Position numbers and translations under genes: made by a program
Notes under the pieces: generated by a model
What the model saw: only the letters and a program-made list of their open reading frames with translations
Told to the model about the DNA's origin: nothing
Databases searched by the model: none
NCBI RefSeq assembly: GCF_000372745.1
Contig: NZ_KB889563.1
Coordinates: 81,185-145,184 of the forward strand
Length of the DNA stretch: 64,000 nucleotides
Direction of reading: 5' to 3'
DNA from: Embleya scabrispora DSM 41855
Lineage (GTDB): Bacteria > Actinomycetota > Actinomycetes > Streptomycetales > Streptomycetaceae
Shown: in pieces, positions 7,921-16,809 of the stretch
Layout: every line of letters starts with the position of its first letter
Numbering within the stretch: position 1 is the stretch's first letter

Positions 7921-8976
7921 TCAGGACGCGCGCAGTTGCTGACGGCGTTTGATGTCGTCGATGGCGACGGCGACGATGAGGATGGCGCCGATGGCCACCG
8001 TCTGCCAGAACGGCTGGACGTTGACGATGACCAGTCCGTTGTTGAGCACGGCCGGGATCATGACCCCGACGGCGGTGCCGAAGATGGTGCCGCGGCCGCC
8101 GAAGAGGCTGGCCCCGCCGATGATGACGGCGGCGATGGCGACGAGGTTGTCGGCACTGTGGCCGCTGACCTGGGTGGTGGTGAACCGGGCGACGTCCAGG
8201 ACGCCGGCCAGGCCCGCCAGGGCGCCCATCATGGTGAAGAGCACGATCTGATGGCGGGTCACCTTGATGCCGCTGCGGCGGGCGCCTTCGGCGTTGGAGC
8301 CGATGGCGTAGGTGTACCGGCCGAACTCCGTCCTGGCAAGGACGAGGCCGGCCACGACGGCCACGACGGCGGCGATCCACACGGGCAGCGGCAGCCCGAG
8401 CACCTGGCGCATGCCGATATCGGTGACCATCTGCGGCGGCAGCCCGGTGACGTCGGTGCCCTTGGTGATGACCTGTGCCAGGCCCAGGCCCATGCCGAGA
8501 GTGCCGAGCGTGATGATGAACGAGGGGATCTTCAAGCGGGTGACAAGGACGCCGTTGAGCAGGCCCCACGCCGCGCCGACGGCCACCGAGACGGCGATGC
8601 CGAGCGCGATGGCGGCACCGGCGTTGGGATATCCACTTTCCGCGGACCCGCCGACGGCGACGATCGTCTTGGCGGCGATCACCTGGCTGAAGACCAGCAC
8701 GGATCCGATGGACAGGTCGAGTTGTCCGCCGATGATCAGATAGGCGGTGCCGACGGCCAGCAGGATTGTCCCGGAGGCGTTGAACAGGATGTTGCGGAAG
8801 TTGTCCGCGTTGAAGAACGTTTCGCCGGCCTGGACCGAGAAGGCCAGCACGAGGACGACCAGCGCCAGGAAGACCCAGTTGCTCGTCAGCGCGGCGACTG
8901 CGCGGCGCAGCCGGTTAGCGGTGTCCGAACCGGATGCGTCCGCGCCGACCGTGGAGGTGGGGACATGGGCAGTCAT
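7921..8976 (-). CDS. sugar ABC transporter permease (RbsC/AraH family, paralogue 2)
   Basis: The protein is 351 aa with the same core blocks as 186-1247 (GTAYLIIGGQLDLSIGSVLV, SFIITLGTLGMGLGLAQ, TGLPPQMV). It is an integral membrane component expected to dimerise in the importer. Its start overlaps the ATPase stop by 4 bases (8973-8976), a typical coupled junction. The C-terminus (DIKRR) matches paralogue 1. Confidence 0.93.
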   Translation of the reverse strand: MTAHVPTSTVGADASGSDTANRLRRAVAALTSNWVFLALVVLVLAFSVQAGETFFNADNFRNILFNASGTILLAVGTAYLIIGGQLDLSIGSVLVFSQVIAAKTIVAVGGSAESGYPNAGAAIALGIAVSVAVGAAWGLLNGVLVTRLKIPSFIITLGTLGMGLGLAQVITKGTDVTGLPPQMVTDIGMRQVLGLPLPVWIAAVVAVVAGLVLARTEFGRYTYAIGSNAEGARRSGIKVTRHQIVLFTMMGALAGLAGVLDVARFTTTQVSGHSADNLVAIAAVIIGGASLFGGRGTIFGTAVGVMIPAVLNNGLVIVNVQPFWQTVAIGAILIVAVAIDDIKRRQQLRAS

Positions 8977-9806
8977 GACGTGCTTCCCTGCTGGTCGGTC
9001 CGGGCCCCGGTGGCCGCGCCCGTGATGGCGGCGACGATCTCGTCGTGCGAGGTGGTGGCGGGCGACAGCGTCGCGGCGGTGGAGCCCAGACGGAGCACGA
9101 CGATGCGGTCGGCCACGTCGGTCACGAACGGCACGCTGTGGCTGATGACGATGACGGCGATGCCCCGATCCCGGGTGCGCTTGATCAGCCGGGCGACCTG
9201 CTCGGTCTGGACGAGGCCCAGCGCGGCGGTGGGCTCGTCCATGATGACCAACTCGCGGGCCCAGATCCCGGCCCGGGCGATCGCCACGGTCTGGCGTTGA
9301 CCGCCGGAGAACATCCGCACCGGGGCCTGGTAGTCCGGAACGCGGGCGCCGAGGGTGCGCAGATACTCCTCCGCCTCGGCCTGCATCCGCTTGTTGTCGA
9401 GGACGCCCAGCCGGCCCAGCAGTCCGGCCCTGCGGCGCTCACGGCCCAGGAACAGGTTGGCGGGGGCGGACAGGTCGTCGGCCAGCGCGAGGTCCTGGTA
9501 GACGGTCTCGATGCCGGCGGCGCGGGCGTCCGAGGGGTTGGCGAAGTGGACCCGTTCGCCGCCTACGCGCAACTCGCCGCTGTCCGGGGCGAGGGCACCC
9601 GACAGGATCTTGATCAGCGTGGACTTGCCCGCGCCGTTGTCGCCCATCAGCGCCACGACCTCACCGGGGGCCACCGCCAGGGATACGTCGGTCAGTGCCG
9701 TGACGTGACCGAAGCGCTTGGAGATCCCGGTGGCAGAGAGCACGGGGACGTCCGGGCCGGCTGGATCGGGGGGTGGTGTCGTATCCGACAGATGCTTCAT
9801 CAGCAC
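8973..9806 (-). CDS. sugar ABC transporter ATPase, single-domain
   Basis: This 277-aa ATPase has Walker A GDNGAGKST (residues 55-63), the signature FSGGQRQTVA (about 165), Walker B ELVIMDEPTAAL (about 190) and the H-loop VISHS. It carries one nucleotide-binding domain, unlike the tandem-domain RbsA/AraG proteins that usually pair with this permease family, so the functional ATPase would be a homodimer. It is the first gene of the leftward operon, separated from the divergent GntR gene by 133 bases containing the operator at 9902-9929. Confidence 0.93.
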   Translation of the reverse strand: MLMKHLSDTTPPPDPAGPDVPVLSATGISKRFGHVTALTDVSLAVAPGEVVALMGDNGAGKSTLIKILSGALAPDSGELRVGGERVHFANPSDARAAGIETVYQDLALADDLSAPANLFLGRERRRAGLLGRLGVLDNKRMQAEAEEYLRTLGARVPDYQAPVRMFSGGQRQTVAIARAGIWARELVIMDEPTAALGLVQTEQVARLIKRTRDRGIAVIVISHSVPFVTDVADRIVVLRLGSTAATLSPATTSHDEIVAAITGAATGARTDQQGSTS

Positions 9807-9901
9807 GAGTCTTCCTCTCTCGTTGGCGACTCAGCTGCTCTCCGCAAGAAGTTCCAGGTGCCTCCGCTGGTAAACCGGAGATTGCCTGGGGGTTACGGAT
9901 G

Positions 9902-9929
9902 CTTGCATACAAGTTCTCCAGTATGCAAG
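9902..9929. promoter_or_regulatory. palindromic operator candidate for the GntR regulator
   Basis: A perfect 9-bp inverted repeat, CTTGCATAC (9902-9910) and GTATGCAAG (9921-9929), has a 10-base spacer. The left half extended by three bases, CTTGCATACAAG, is itself a near-palindrome of the TTG-N-AT-N-CAA kind bound by FadR-subfamily GntR proteins. It lies in the divergent promoter region between the transporter ATPase and GntR genes, 11 bases before the GTG start of the regulator, so binding would control both directions and repress its own gene. Confidence 0.7.
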
Positions 9930-9939
9930 GATTCCTTTC

Positions 9940-10656
9940 GTGAAATCGGATCGAAACCTCGCGGGCGGCCCGCCGGCCCTCTCATCGGTGGGGCGGCTGC
10001 GGGTCCGCCGGCGCACCTCCGACCGTGTGTACGAGGAGTTGGCCGCGGCCATCCGCGACCTGCGGATCGAACCGGGTGCGTCGCTGTCGGAGACGGATCT
10101 CGCCGAGCAGTTGCAGGTCAGCCGTACGCCGTTGCGCGAGGCCATCGCGCGGCTCGTGGACGGCGGTCTCGTATCCGTCGTGCCTCAGGTGGGCACCCGG
10201 GTGGAGCCGATCCGGCTGCACGACGTGGAGCAGGCGCGCTTCGTCCGCGAGAGCCTCGAGTTGGCCGCGTTCGCCGCGGCCTGCGAAAAGGCGGAGCGGG
10301 ACGTCGCCGGGCTGCGTAGCCTCCTCGCCGAACAGGAACGCTGCCACCGGGCCCACGACCTCGATGGCTTCTTCGCCGCCGACGAGGCGCTCCACCGGCA
10401 GGTCTTCGCGATGAGCGGCCATCTCGGCGCCTGGCAGCTCATGCAGCCGATGAAGATGCACCTGAACCGCTTCCGGCGGCTCGGCCTGCCCGACCCGGAG
10501 GCGGTGCGCGTTCTCATCGACGACCACACGGCGATCGTGGACGCGCTGGAATCCGGCGACGCGGCGATCGGCCACGAACACATCAGCAGGCACGCGCGCA
10601 GGGTCCTGGAGGCCGCCCCCGGCCTCCAGGGCCGCTACCCCGGTTACTTCGCCTGA
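9940..10656 (+). CDS. GntR-family regulator, FadR/FCD subfamily
   Basis: The protein is 238 aa. Residues about 22-90 form the winged helix-turn-helix (RTSDRVYEELAAAIRDLRI, then ETDLAEQLQVSRTPLREAIA). Residues about 95-225 form an all-helical FCD ligand domain with conserved FVRESLELAA, FFAADEALHRQVFAMSGH and the DDHTAIVDALESGD histidine block that binds metal/sugar acid in UxuR- and ExuR-like proteins. The start is GTG at 9940 after an AAGG site. Position and operator indicate that it is the local repressor, probably relieved by an aldonate or 2-keto-3-deoxy acid. Confidence 0.9.
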   Translation: MKSDRNLAGGPPALSSVGRLRVRRRTSDRVYEELAAAIRDLRIEPGASLSETDLAEQLQVSRTPLREAIARLVDGGLVSVVPQVGTRVEPIRLHDVEQARFVRESLELAAFAAACEKAERDVAGLRSLLAEQERCHRAHDLDGFFAADEALHRQVFAMSGHLGAWQLMQPMKMHLNRFRRLGLPDPEAVRVLIDDHTAIVDALESGDAAIGHEHISRHARRVLEAAPGLQGRYPGYFA

Positions 10657-10756
10657 TGAGGACCGGGCGGGCCGGATCGGCCGCACCGACCGCGCCGGCC
10701 GCCGACGGCGGGTTCCGCACGTGGCCGGCCCTTCCTTCCATGCGGAAAGGACCATC

Positions 10757-11143
10757 ATGAGATCCCTGCGTATCGGCACGCCCGTGGCTCGCCCCGGCAT
10801 CGTGCCGTGCGTCGGCCTGAACCACGCCGCCCACGCCGCCGAGTCCGGATCGCCGCCGCCGGACCACGACGAGGGCCCCGACCCCCAGGCGCTCGGGCTG
10901 CGGTCCCGGGTCGACGGCGAGCCCCGGCAGTCCTCTTCGACGTCGGACACGATCCTCGATGTCGCCACGCCGATTCACCTGCTCGGCCGGGTCACGCTCC
11001 CGAAGCCCGGCGACATCGTCAACACCGGCACCGCCGAGGGCGTCACGCTCTCCGGCCGGTTCCCCCATCCCACCGAAGGCGACCTCGCCGAGGCCGACAT
11101 CGACGGCCTCGGCCGGCAGACCCAGAAAGCGGTACGAGCATGA
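10757..11143 (+). pseudogene. fumarylacetoacetate-hydrolase family gene with internal deletion
   Basis: The 128-aa frame starts like an FAH hydrolase (PGIVPCVGLNHAAHAAESG) and ends like one (DPQALGLRSRVDGEPRQSS, TSDTILDVA, LPKPGDIVNTGTAEGVTLSG, IDGLGRQ). The middle of the normally ~285-aa protein, including the acidic metal ligands, is missing, so it cannot be an active hydrolase. The ATG at 10757 still has a good ribosome site (GGAAAGGACC), the frame is open, and its stop overlaps the next start (ATGA, 11140-11143). It may therefore persist to couple translation of the dehydratase gene. The closest functional class would be 2,4-diketo-3-deoxy-L-fuconate/rhamnonate hydrolases. Confidence 0.8.
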
Positions 11144-12174
11144 CGCTGAGGCTGTCCCTCGGTCACATCGACGTCTACGACGACAGGACGGCGACCTTCG
11201 CCCATCAACTCGGGCTCACCGGCGTCCAGTTCCACACCCCCGACCTGCTGCCCGGCAAGGCGGGCCACTGGAGCCTGGAGGAGCTGCGGGCGCTGCGCGA
11301 GCGCTGCGACGCCGACGGGCTGCGCATCGACGGACTGGAGAACGTCCCCCTGGCACACTTCTGGAAAGTGCAGCAGGGCCTTCCGGGGCGGGACGAGCAG
11401 ATCGAGAACTACCGCACGACCATCCGGAACATGGGCGCGGTCGGCATCGACATGCTCGGCTACAACTGGCTGCCCACGTTCGTGTGGCGCACCGACATGG
11501 ATGTGGCGGGCCGCGGCGGCGCCAAGGTCACCTCCTTCGACCTGGCCGACATCGGCGCCGGCAACGCGCTCGCCTCCTACCGACTTTCGCCCACCGAACC
11601 GCCGTCCGAGCCGATCACGGCCGAGCAGATGTGGGCCAACCACCAGTACTTCCTCGACGCGGTCCTGCCCGTCGCCGAGGAAGCCGGGGTGCGGCTGGCA
11701 CTGCACCCCGACGACCCGCCGGTGGACGAGCCGCTGGGCGGCGCGGCGCGCATCTTCAACTCACCGGCCTCGCTGGCCGCGGCGCGCGAGCAGGCGAAGG
11801 GAAGCCCGGCCTGGGGACTGGATTTCTGCCTCGGCACGGTCTCCGAGATGGGCGGCGAGGACGCCGTCAACGAGGTCGTCGACACGCTCGGTCCGCTCGG
11901 TGCGATCTTCTACGTCCATTTCCGGGACGTCCAGGGAACCGTCCCGTCCTTCCGCGAGTGCTTCCTCGGCGAGGGCAACTACAACCCCGCCCGTGTCATC
12001 AGCCGCCTCCACGATGTGGGCTTCGACGGCTTCATCATCGACGACCACGTGCCGGCCATGATCGGCGACCCCGACACCTGGCTCGACATCTCCCCCGACG
12101 CCTACTGCAGCCGTGGCCGCGCCCACGCGATCGGCTATCTCCAGGGCGTCCTCAACGCACTCGGCCTCGACTGA
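11140..12174 (+). CDS. mannonate dehydratase-like (UxuA family) sugar-acid dehydratase
   Basis: The protein is 344 aa, of the UxuA/xylose-isomerase-like TIM-barrel type. Signature blocks are VGIDMLGYNWLPTFVWRTD (about residue 105), the LALHPDDPP metal-site block (about 186), FYVHFRDVQGT (about 258) and FIIDDHVPAM (about 298). UxuA removes water from D-mannonate to give 2-keto-3-deoxygluconate, the substrate of the KdgK-like kinase at 3082-4104. The start overlaps the FAH relic by 4 bases. With the dehydrogenase, lactonase and kinase it would complete a route from aldose to KDPG-type phosphate. Related aldonates are possible substrates. Confidence 0.85.
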   Translation: MTLRLSLGHIDVYDDRTATFAHQLGLTGVQFHTPDLLPGKAGHWSLEELRALRERCDADGLRIDGLENVPLAHFWKVQQGLPGRDEQIENYRTTIRNMGAVGIDMLGYNWLPTFVWRTDMDVAGRGGAKVTSFDLADIGAGNALASYRLSPTEPPSEPITAEQMWANHQYFLDAVLPVAEEAGVRLALHPDDPPVDEPLGGAARIFNSPASLAAAREQAKGSPAWGLDFCLGTVSEMGGEDAVNEVVDTLGPLGAIFYVHFRDVQGTVPSFRECFLGEGNYNPARVISRLHDVGFDGFIIDDHVPAMIGDPDTWLDISPDAYCSRGRAHAIGYLQGVLNALGLD

Positions 12175-12176
12175 CG

Positions 12177-12199
12177 CGATTCTTCTCCCCGAAGATTCG
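12177..12199 (+). terminator. hairpin after the dehydratase gene
   Basis: A 9-bp stem with one mismatch (CGATTCTTC / GAAGATTCG) and loop TCCCC starts 3 bases after the stop codon. There is no T-tract. It is the only candidate end for the GntR-FAH relic-dehydratase transcript. Confidence 0.5.
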
Positions 12200-12549
12200 G
12201 TGTGAACCTCAAACGCCTTCCGGGCACGCGAGGACGGGTGCGCGCTCGATGGCGCCCGTGGGGGCGTGTCGGGTGGACGAACGCGTGTACACCGCATGGA
12301 CAACGCCCGCCGCCGCAGCGCTCAGAGCCATCTCACCCATGTCCGGGTGGTCGAGTTGTTGCACTCCCACTGGTTCGCGGCGCCGTTGTCCGTGGAGTCG
12401 CCGCCCCCGTATCGAGCCGGGGTTGTCGGCCGTGCGGCGACAGGCGGTGCGGGTGCCGATGTGCTCCGCCCGGCTCTGGGGCTGAGCATGGAAGGAAGAA
12501 GGGTCTCGCGCGCGGCCGTGAGGGCTGCCCGTGGAGGGAGCGTTACAGG
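12200..12549. other. gene-free region upstream of the phosphatase
   Basis: Apart from the ribosome site AGGGAG at the right end, I see no ORF with sensible codon use or recognisable product, and no clear repeat. It presumably holds the promoter of the PAS-SpoIIE gene. Confidence 0.5.
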
Positions 12550-14631
12550 ATGGATGTGCCGATGCCTCCCGAAGGCGAACGGTCCGAGAACGAGGCCGGG
12601 CCGTCGCCGCCGGGTGGGCTGCTGGACTTGCTCGGTGTCGCTGCGATCGTGCTGGACACGAGCGGGCGGATCGTGTTCTGGAGCCCGCAGGCGGACGACG
12701 TGTTCGGCTACTCCGCCGAGGAGGCCCTGGGCCGGCTCGCGGAGCGGCTTTTGGTTCACCCGGAGAACCGCGATTTGGTGCACAAGCTGTTCACCGAGGT
12801 GATGGGCACCGGTGCCAGCTGGGCAGGCGCCTTTCCGATCCGGCACAAGGATGGCGGCACCCGCCTGGCGGAGTTCCGCAACATGCGGCTGCTGGACGAC
12901 CTCGGCGACGTCTACGCCCTGGGCATCGTCGCCGACCAGACCACCCTGCGGCGGGTCGAGACCGACCTGGCCCTGTCCGAGCGCCTCGTCTCGCAAGCGC
13001 CCATCGGCATCGCGCTGATGGACACCGACCTTCGCTACCTGCTGGTCAACCCGGCCCTGGAACGCATCAACGGCATCCCCGCCGCCGACCACATCGGCGC
13101 CCGCCCGCACGACATCGTGCCGTTTCTCGATGTCGACACCATGGAGTCCGCGCTGCGGCACGTGCTCCTGACCGGCACACCGCTCATCGACCAATACACC
13201 GTCGGCCACACCCCCGCGGACCCGGACCACGAACACGCCTGGTCCGTGTCGTACTACCGGCTCGAAGGATCGAACGGGAGGGTGATCGGCGTGGCGACCT
13301 CGGTCGTCGACGTCACCGAACGGCACCGGGCGACGACCGAGGCGGACCGGGCTCGGCGCCGTTTGGCCGTGATCGCCGACGCGTCCGCCCGGGTCGGCAC
13401 CACCCTGGAGGTCGAGACGACCGCGCACGAACTGGCGGACGTCGCCGTCCCCGAACTGGCCGACTTCGCCGTGGTGGACGTCCTCGAGGCCGTCCTCGCC
13501 CTCCGCCGCACCACCGCTCCGTCCGAGGGTCCGGAGCTGTTCCGTGCGCTCGCCGTCGCCGCCGACGACCCCACCGAGGCCGCCGCCGCCTACAAGGCCG
13601 GCGACCTGGCCGCCTACGGCGCCGACCGGCTCATCACCCAGTGCGTGCACACCGGCCGGCCCGTCGTCGTCGCCCACACCGGCCGAGACGACCTGCTGCG
13701 GATCGCCCGCAACTCCGACGCCGCGAGCGCCTTCGCCCGGGCCGGTGTGCACTCCTACCTCGCCGTGCCGCTGATCGCCCGCAACGAAGTCCTCGGCGCC
13801 TTCGACCTGATGCGCGCCGGCAACCCGCTCCCCTTCGACGAGGACGACGTGATCCTCGCCGTCGAACTCGCCGCCCGCGCCGCCGTGGCCATCGACAACG
13901 CCCGCTGGCATCAAAGCGTCCGCAACGCCGCCGAGACCCTCCAGCGCAGCCTCCTGCCCGGCGAACCGCCGCAGCTGACCGGACTGGACTTCGCCTCCTA
14001 CTACCAGCCCGCCCAAGCCTCCAACGAGATCGGCGGCGACTGGTACGACGTCATCCCCCTCGCCGACGACAAGACCGCCCTGGTCATCGGGGACGTCATG
14101 GGCAACGGCATCGACGCCGCCGCAACCATGGGCCGCCTGCGCACCGCCACCTGCGCGTTCGCCGACCTCGCCCTCGCCCCCGACGCGATCCTCCAACACC
14201 TGGACAAGATCACCCGCGGGCTGGAGCACTACATCGCGACCTGCCTCTACACCGTGTACGACCCCCACCGCCGGCAGTGCCACATCGCCAACGCCGGGCA
14301 CCTGCCGCCCGTCCTCGCCCGCGAGGACGGGCCGCCGCATCTCCTCGATCTGCCCACCGGAGTGCCCCTCGGCGTCGGCGGCATCCCGTTCCTCACCACA
14401 ACCTTCGAGCTGAACGCGGGCGACCGACTCCTCCTCTACACCGACGGCCTCGTCGAAACCCGCCACCACCCCATAGACGAGCGCCTGGACCTCCTGGTCC
14501 GCACCCTCGCACAGCCACGCCGACCCCTCGGCGACATGTGTCAATGGCTCGTGCAGGCCCTACGGCACCCCGACGACCACGACGACGTCGCCCTCCTCAT
14601 CGCCCAGGCCACACCGCTGACCCCCACCTGA
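12550..14631 (+). CDS. PAS-PAS-GAF-SpoIIE (PP2C-type) serine phosphatase
   Basis: The protein is 693 aa. Two PAS domains lie at about residues 24-130 and 138-255, a GAF domain at about 277-450, and a PPM/SpoIIE phosphatase domain from about 465 to the end. Phosphatase motifs include GGDWYDV (about 495), GDVMGNGIDAA (about 514), NAGHLPP (about 580) and YTDGLVE (about 630), so the metal-binding Asp residues are kept. There is no HATPase anti-sigma domain, unlike many streptomycete relatives. Such proteins dephosphorylate anti-anti-sigma factors in response to a PAS/GAF-sensed signal. The ATG at 12550 is preferred because of its AGGGAG site. Confidence 0.93.
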   Translation: MDVPMPPEGERSENEAGPSPPGGLLDLLGVAAIVLDTSGRIVFWSPQADDVFGYSAEEALGRLAERLLVHPENRDLVHKLFTEVMGTGASWAGAFPIRHKDGGTRLAEFRNMRLLDDLGDVYALGIVADQTTLRRVETDLALSERLVSQAPIGIALMDTDLRYLLVNPALERINGIPAADHIGARPHDIVPFLDVDTMESALRHVLLTGTPLIDQYTVGHTPADPDHEHAWSVSYYRLEGSNGRVIGVATSVVDVTERHRATTEADRARRRLAVIADASARVGTTLEVETTAHELADVAVPELADFAVVDVLEAVLALRRTTAPSEGPELFRALAVAADDPTEAAAAYKAGDLAAYGADRLITQCVHTGRPVVVAHTGRDDLLRIARNSDAASAFARAGVHSYLAVPLIARNEVLGAFDLMRAGNPLPFDEDDVILAVELAARAAVAIDNARWHQSVRNAAETLQRSLLPGEPPQLTGLDFASYYQPAQASNEIGGDWYDVIPLADDKTALVIGDVMGNGIDAAATMGRLRTATCAFADLALAPDAILQHLDKITRGLEHYIATCLYTVYDPHRRQCHIANAGHLPPVLAREDGPPHLLDLPTGVPLGVGGIPFLTTTFELNAGDRLLLYTDGLVETRHHPIDERLDLLVRTLAQPRRPLGDMCQWLVQALRHPDDHDDVALLIAQATPLTPT

Positions 14632-14709
14632 TGCCGACCGGCGGTCACCGCCAATGAATGGGCCGGGGTCGCCGGCCGTGTCATCGCGTCGTGACCCGGC
14701 GTTGCTCTT

Positions 14710-15390
14710 CTAGCCCTGACCCAACACCAGCCGCTGGGCGGGGCGCACCGGTCGGCCGAAGTGGGCGCAGCGCTCCTCGAAACCCGGAGGAAGCCACGCG
14801 CCGCCCAGCAGCCGGGGGTGGGCCGGAAACGCCGCGAGCGCCGCGAGCGCGAACACCAGGGATGCCCACGGGGTGGCGACGCGCACGCACATGTACCCCT
14901 TCCCGTACATGTCGTGGTAGCGACACTCGAAGACGCCGGGCTCGGGCAGGTCGATCTGGTCGAGACCGGTGAAACCCAGACTCAGCGGGTTGCGGGGATG
15001 CGCGAGGTACGCCGACAGATGCGTGATGGTCAGTTCGCCGCCGCCGTCGTGCACCCAGCGCGGGACGGTGTCCTGCTGCGCACGCTTGCGGCGCGCCGCG
15101 TTGCCCAAGGCGTTCAGGGCAAGCGCGCCCACCACGAACCCCGGCCTCCCGACCGCGGCCACCCCGGTGCTGCGGTAACTGCCGTTGCCCACCGCGCGCA
15201 GCCTGAAGTGCTCCCCCGCCCCGGTCGCGAGCACGCGCTCCCCCGGCTCGATCCGGGCCGTGCTCGCTACGAGCGGGCGACGGTCCGCCTGGCCCGTGAC
15301 GACATCGGCCACGATGTCGCAGGTGTGCCACAGGTATTCGTCGTTCTGCGTCCATCCGTCGGCCGACTGGGGGTTCGTCTGATTCCTCAC
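14710..15390 (-). CDS. hypothetical protein (226 aa)
   Basis: No family is recognised with confidence. The frame has strong GC3 bias and a natural composition. Around residues 78-95 a Gly/Ala-rich stretch (GFVVGALALNALGNAARRK) could be a membrane-associated helix, and a second hydrophobic stretch (WASLVFALAALAAF) lies near residue 180. Between them are an acidic/polar region and a Cys/Tyr-containing block (FECRYHDMYGKGY). The architecture resembles small streptomycete proteins with a DUF-like two-helix topology. It converges with the phosphatase gene (78-base gap with a short GGCGG/CCGCC hairpin). Confidence 0.7.
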   Translation of the reverse strand: MRNQTNPQSADGWTQNDEYLWHTCDIVADVVTGQADRRPLVASTARIEPGERVLATGAGEHFRLRAVGNGSYRSTGVAAVGRPGFVVGALALNALGNAARRKRAQQDTVPRWVHDGGGELTITHLSAYLAHPRNPLSLGFTGLDQIDLPEPGVFECRYHDMYGKGYMCVRVATPWASLVFALAALAAFPAHPRLLGGAWLPPGFEERCAHFGRPVRPAQRLVLGQG

Positions 15391-15942
15391 GTCTGTCCCC
15401 TTGCCTGGCGAGCCCCGTGCTACGCCGCAGCTCCGAGTCTAAGACCGTGTCCCGCGTGGTGACTTGCATGAGTTGTTCATGGCGGATCAGTGCGGCGGCG
15501 AGGGCGAGGAAGGCCGGGTAGGGGTCGAATGTCGGTCTGTTCTCCACGACTTGGGCTTTCGGTGGCGGGGAGTCGGTGGTTGTGTGACATGGCTCGTGTC
15601 GGCGGTGTCTCGGGTGTTCCCGCTGTCCGGAAGAAATGAGGAAACTGCGTCTCGGCACGCTCTCCATGATGGGCATCCTGTCGGTGGCGCGCGGCCCGCA
15701 TCCCAGGTGTTCGGCAAAGTCGATCAAGCCCACCCCACGCGCCCGACGCCGGCCGATTCTCGGACGCGGAGCCTGGGTTGCGGTGGGCGCGCAGCCTGAG
15801 TTGCACCAGGCGAACAGGAGGCGAAGAGTGGATCGTGTCACCGAGGGCGCATTGTTGAGCCCTCATCCGGGTGACCCTGGGCCGCGTCAGGAGCCGAGTC
15901 GGCACCGGCCGGCAGCCATCCTCCAACGCACCTGGATTCACT
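15391..15942. other. gene-free region, no recognisable content
   Basis: Frames across this interval have poor coding character. One leftward frame contains natural-looking strings such as FLALAAALIRHEQLMQVTTRD, which might be a decayed gene end, but I cannot assign it. No hairpins or repeats stand out. Confidence 0.4.
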
Positions 15943-16743
15943 ATGTCCGACACCGCCCGGCGACAGCTCTCCCGCATAGTCGGCGTCTCCTGCCTGGCCG
16001 CCGCGGTCGCGTTCCCGACTGCGGCCGCTGCCGCCCGTGATGCCGGCCCACAGGCTCCGAACACCCTCTCCATCGGCACTCCCGCATCGCCGACACCGCC
16101 GACACCCGTCCCCGAGCCGAAGCAACCCGACACGCCCGGGCCCAAGCAGTCGAACGCGCCCAACTCGCGCAAGATCTCGCCTACAGCTCTGCCCTCGCCC
16201 TGGATCCGCAGACCGCGCCGGAGAACAAGGCCGAACTCATCAAGATCTCGCAAGCGACCGCCGGCGCGCTGCCGGCCGCCCAGGACCCGAAGACCGCGCC
16301 CAAGGCGCCGGAAGACAAGGCCCGGGTCGACGAGATCCTGAAGGAGACCTCCAAGACCACCGCCGAGGCCATGGAGGTCATCCGGGACCCGAAGGCGACG
16401 CCGCAGGCGAAGGAAGCCGCGCATAAGACGCTGCAGACGACGCTGGCGGCGCGGACCGGCGCGATGCAGAATCCGGCGCAGAACCCGGCGCAGAATTCCA
16501 AGTACCAGGAGTTCCTGGAGGCGGTCAAGAGCTACGGTCCGCCGCAGGTCTGCCTCGACACGATCCAGCCGCACCGGTCAAGTCGGCCGGCCGGACGGAT
16601 CCCTGTGGGGTCTCGCCGACGACTCGTGCGCCGACACGCTGGCCAAGGCCGCCGACGACGACGGCAGCAAGTGGAACAAACTGTTCCAGTGCGTCCTGAA
16701 CAACGCGTTCTCCACGTGCGCGGTATACATCCCGCAGAACTGA
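15943..16743 (+). pseudogene. secreted hypothetical protein gene with two compensating frame breaks
   Basis: The ATG at 15943 opens a clear signal peptide (LSRIVGVSCLAAAVAFPTAAAAA) followed by a Pro-rich linker. Near 16140-16160 good coding character jumps to the next frame, which encodes a Lys/Ala/Gln-rich helical region (APENKAELIKISQATAGALP, then QAKEAAHKTLQTTLAA). Near 16560-16610 it jumps back to the first frame for a C-terminus with three Cys (SLWGLADDSCADTLAKAA, FQCVLNNAFSTCAVYIPQN). Start and stop are in the same frame and span exactly 267 codons, so the two shifts cancel. A sequencing indel pair, a decayed gene or one real protein of about 266 aa are all possible. Confidence 0.65.
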
Positions 16744-16809
16744 ACCGGCGGAACCGAGGCACGCCTCGCACGCCCGCGAACACGCCCCGCGACCTCCGCG
16801 TCACAACCC

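Noticed and set aside
15477-15841. leftward strings that might be a transposase end
   Set aside because: No DDE motif, terminal inverted repeat or target duplication could be found.
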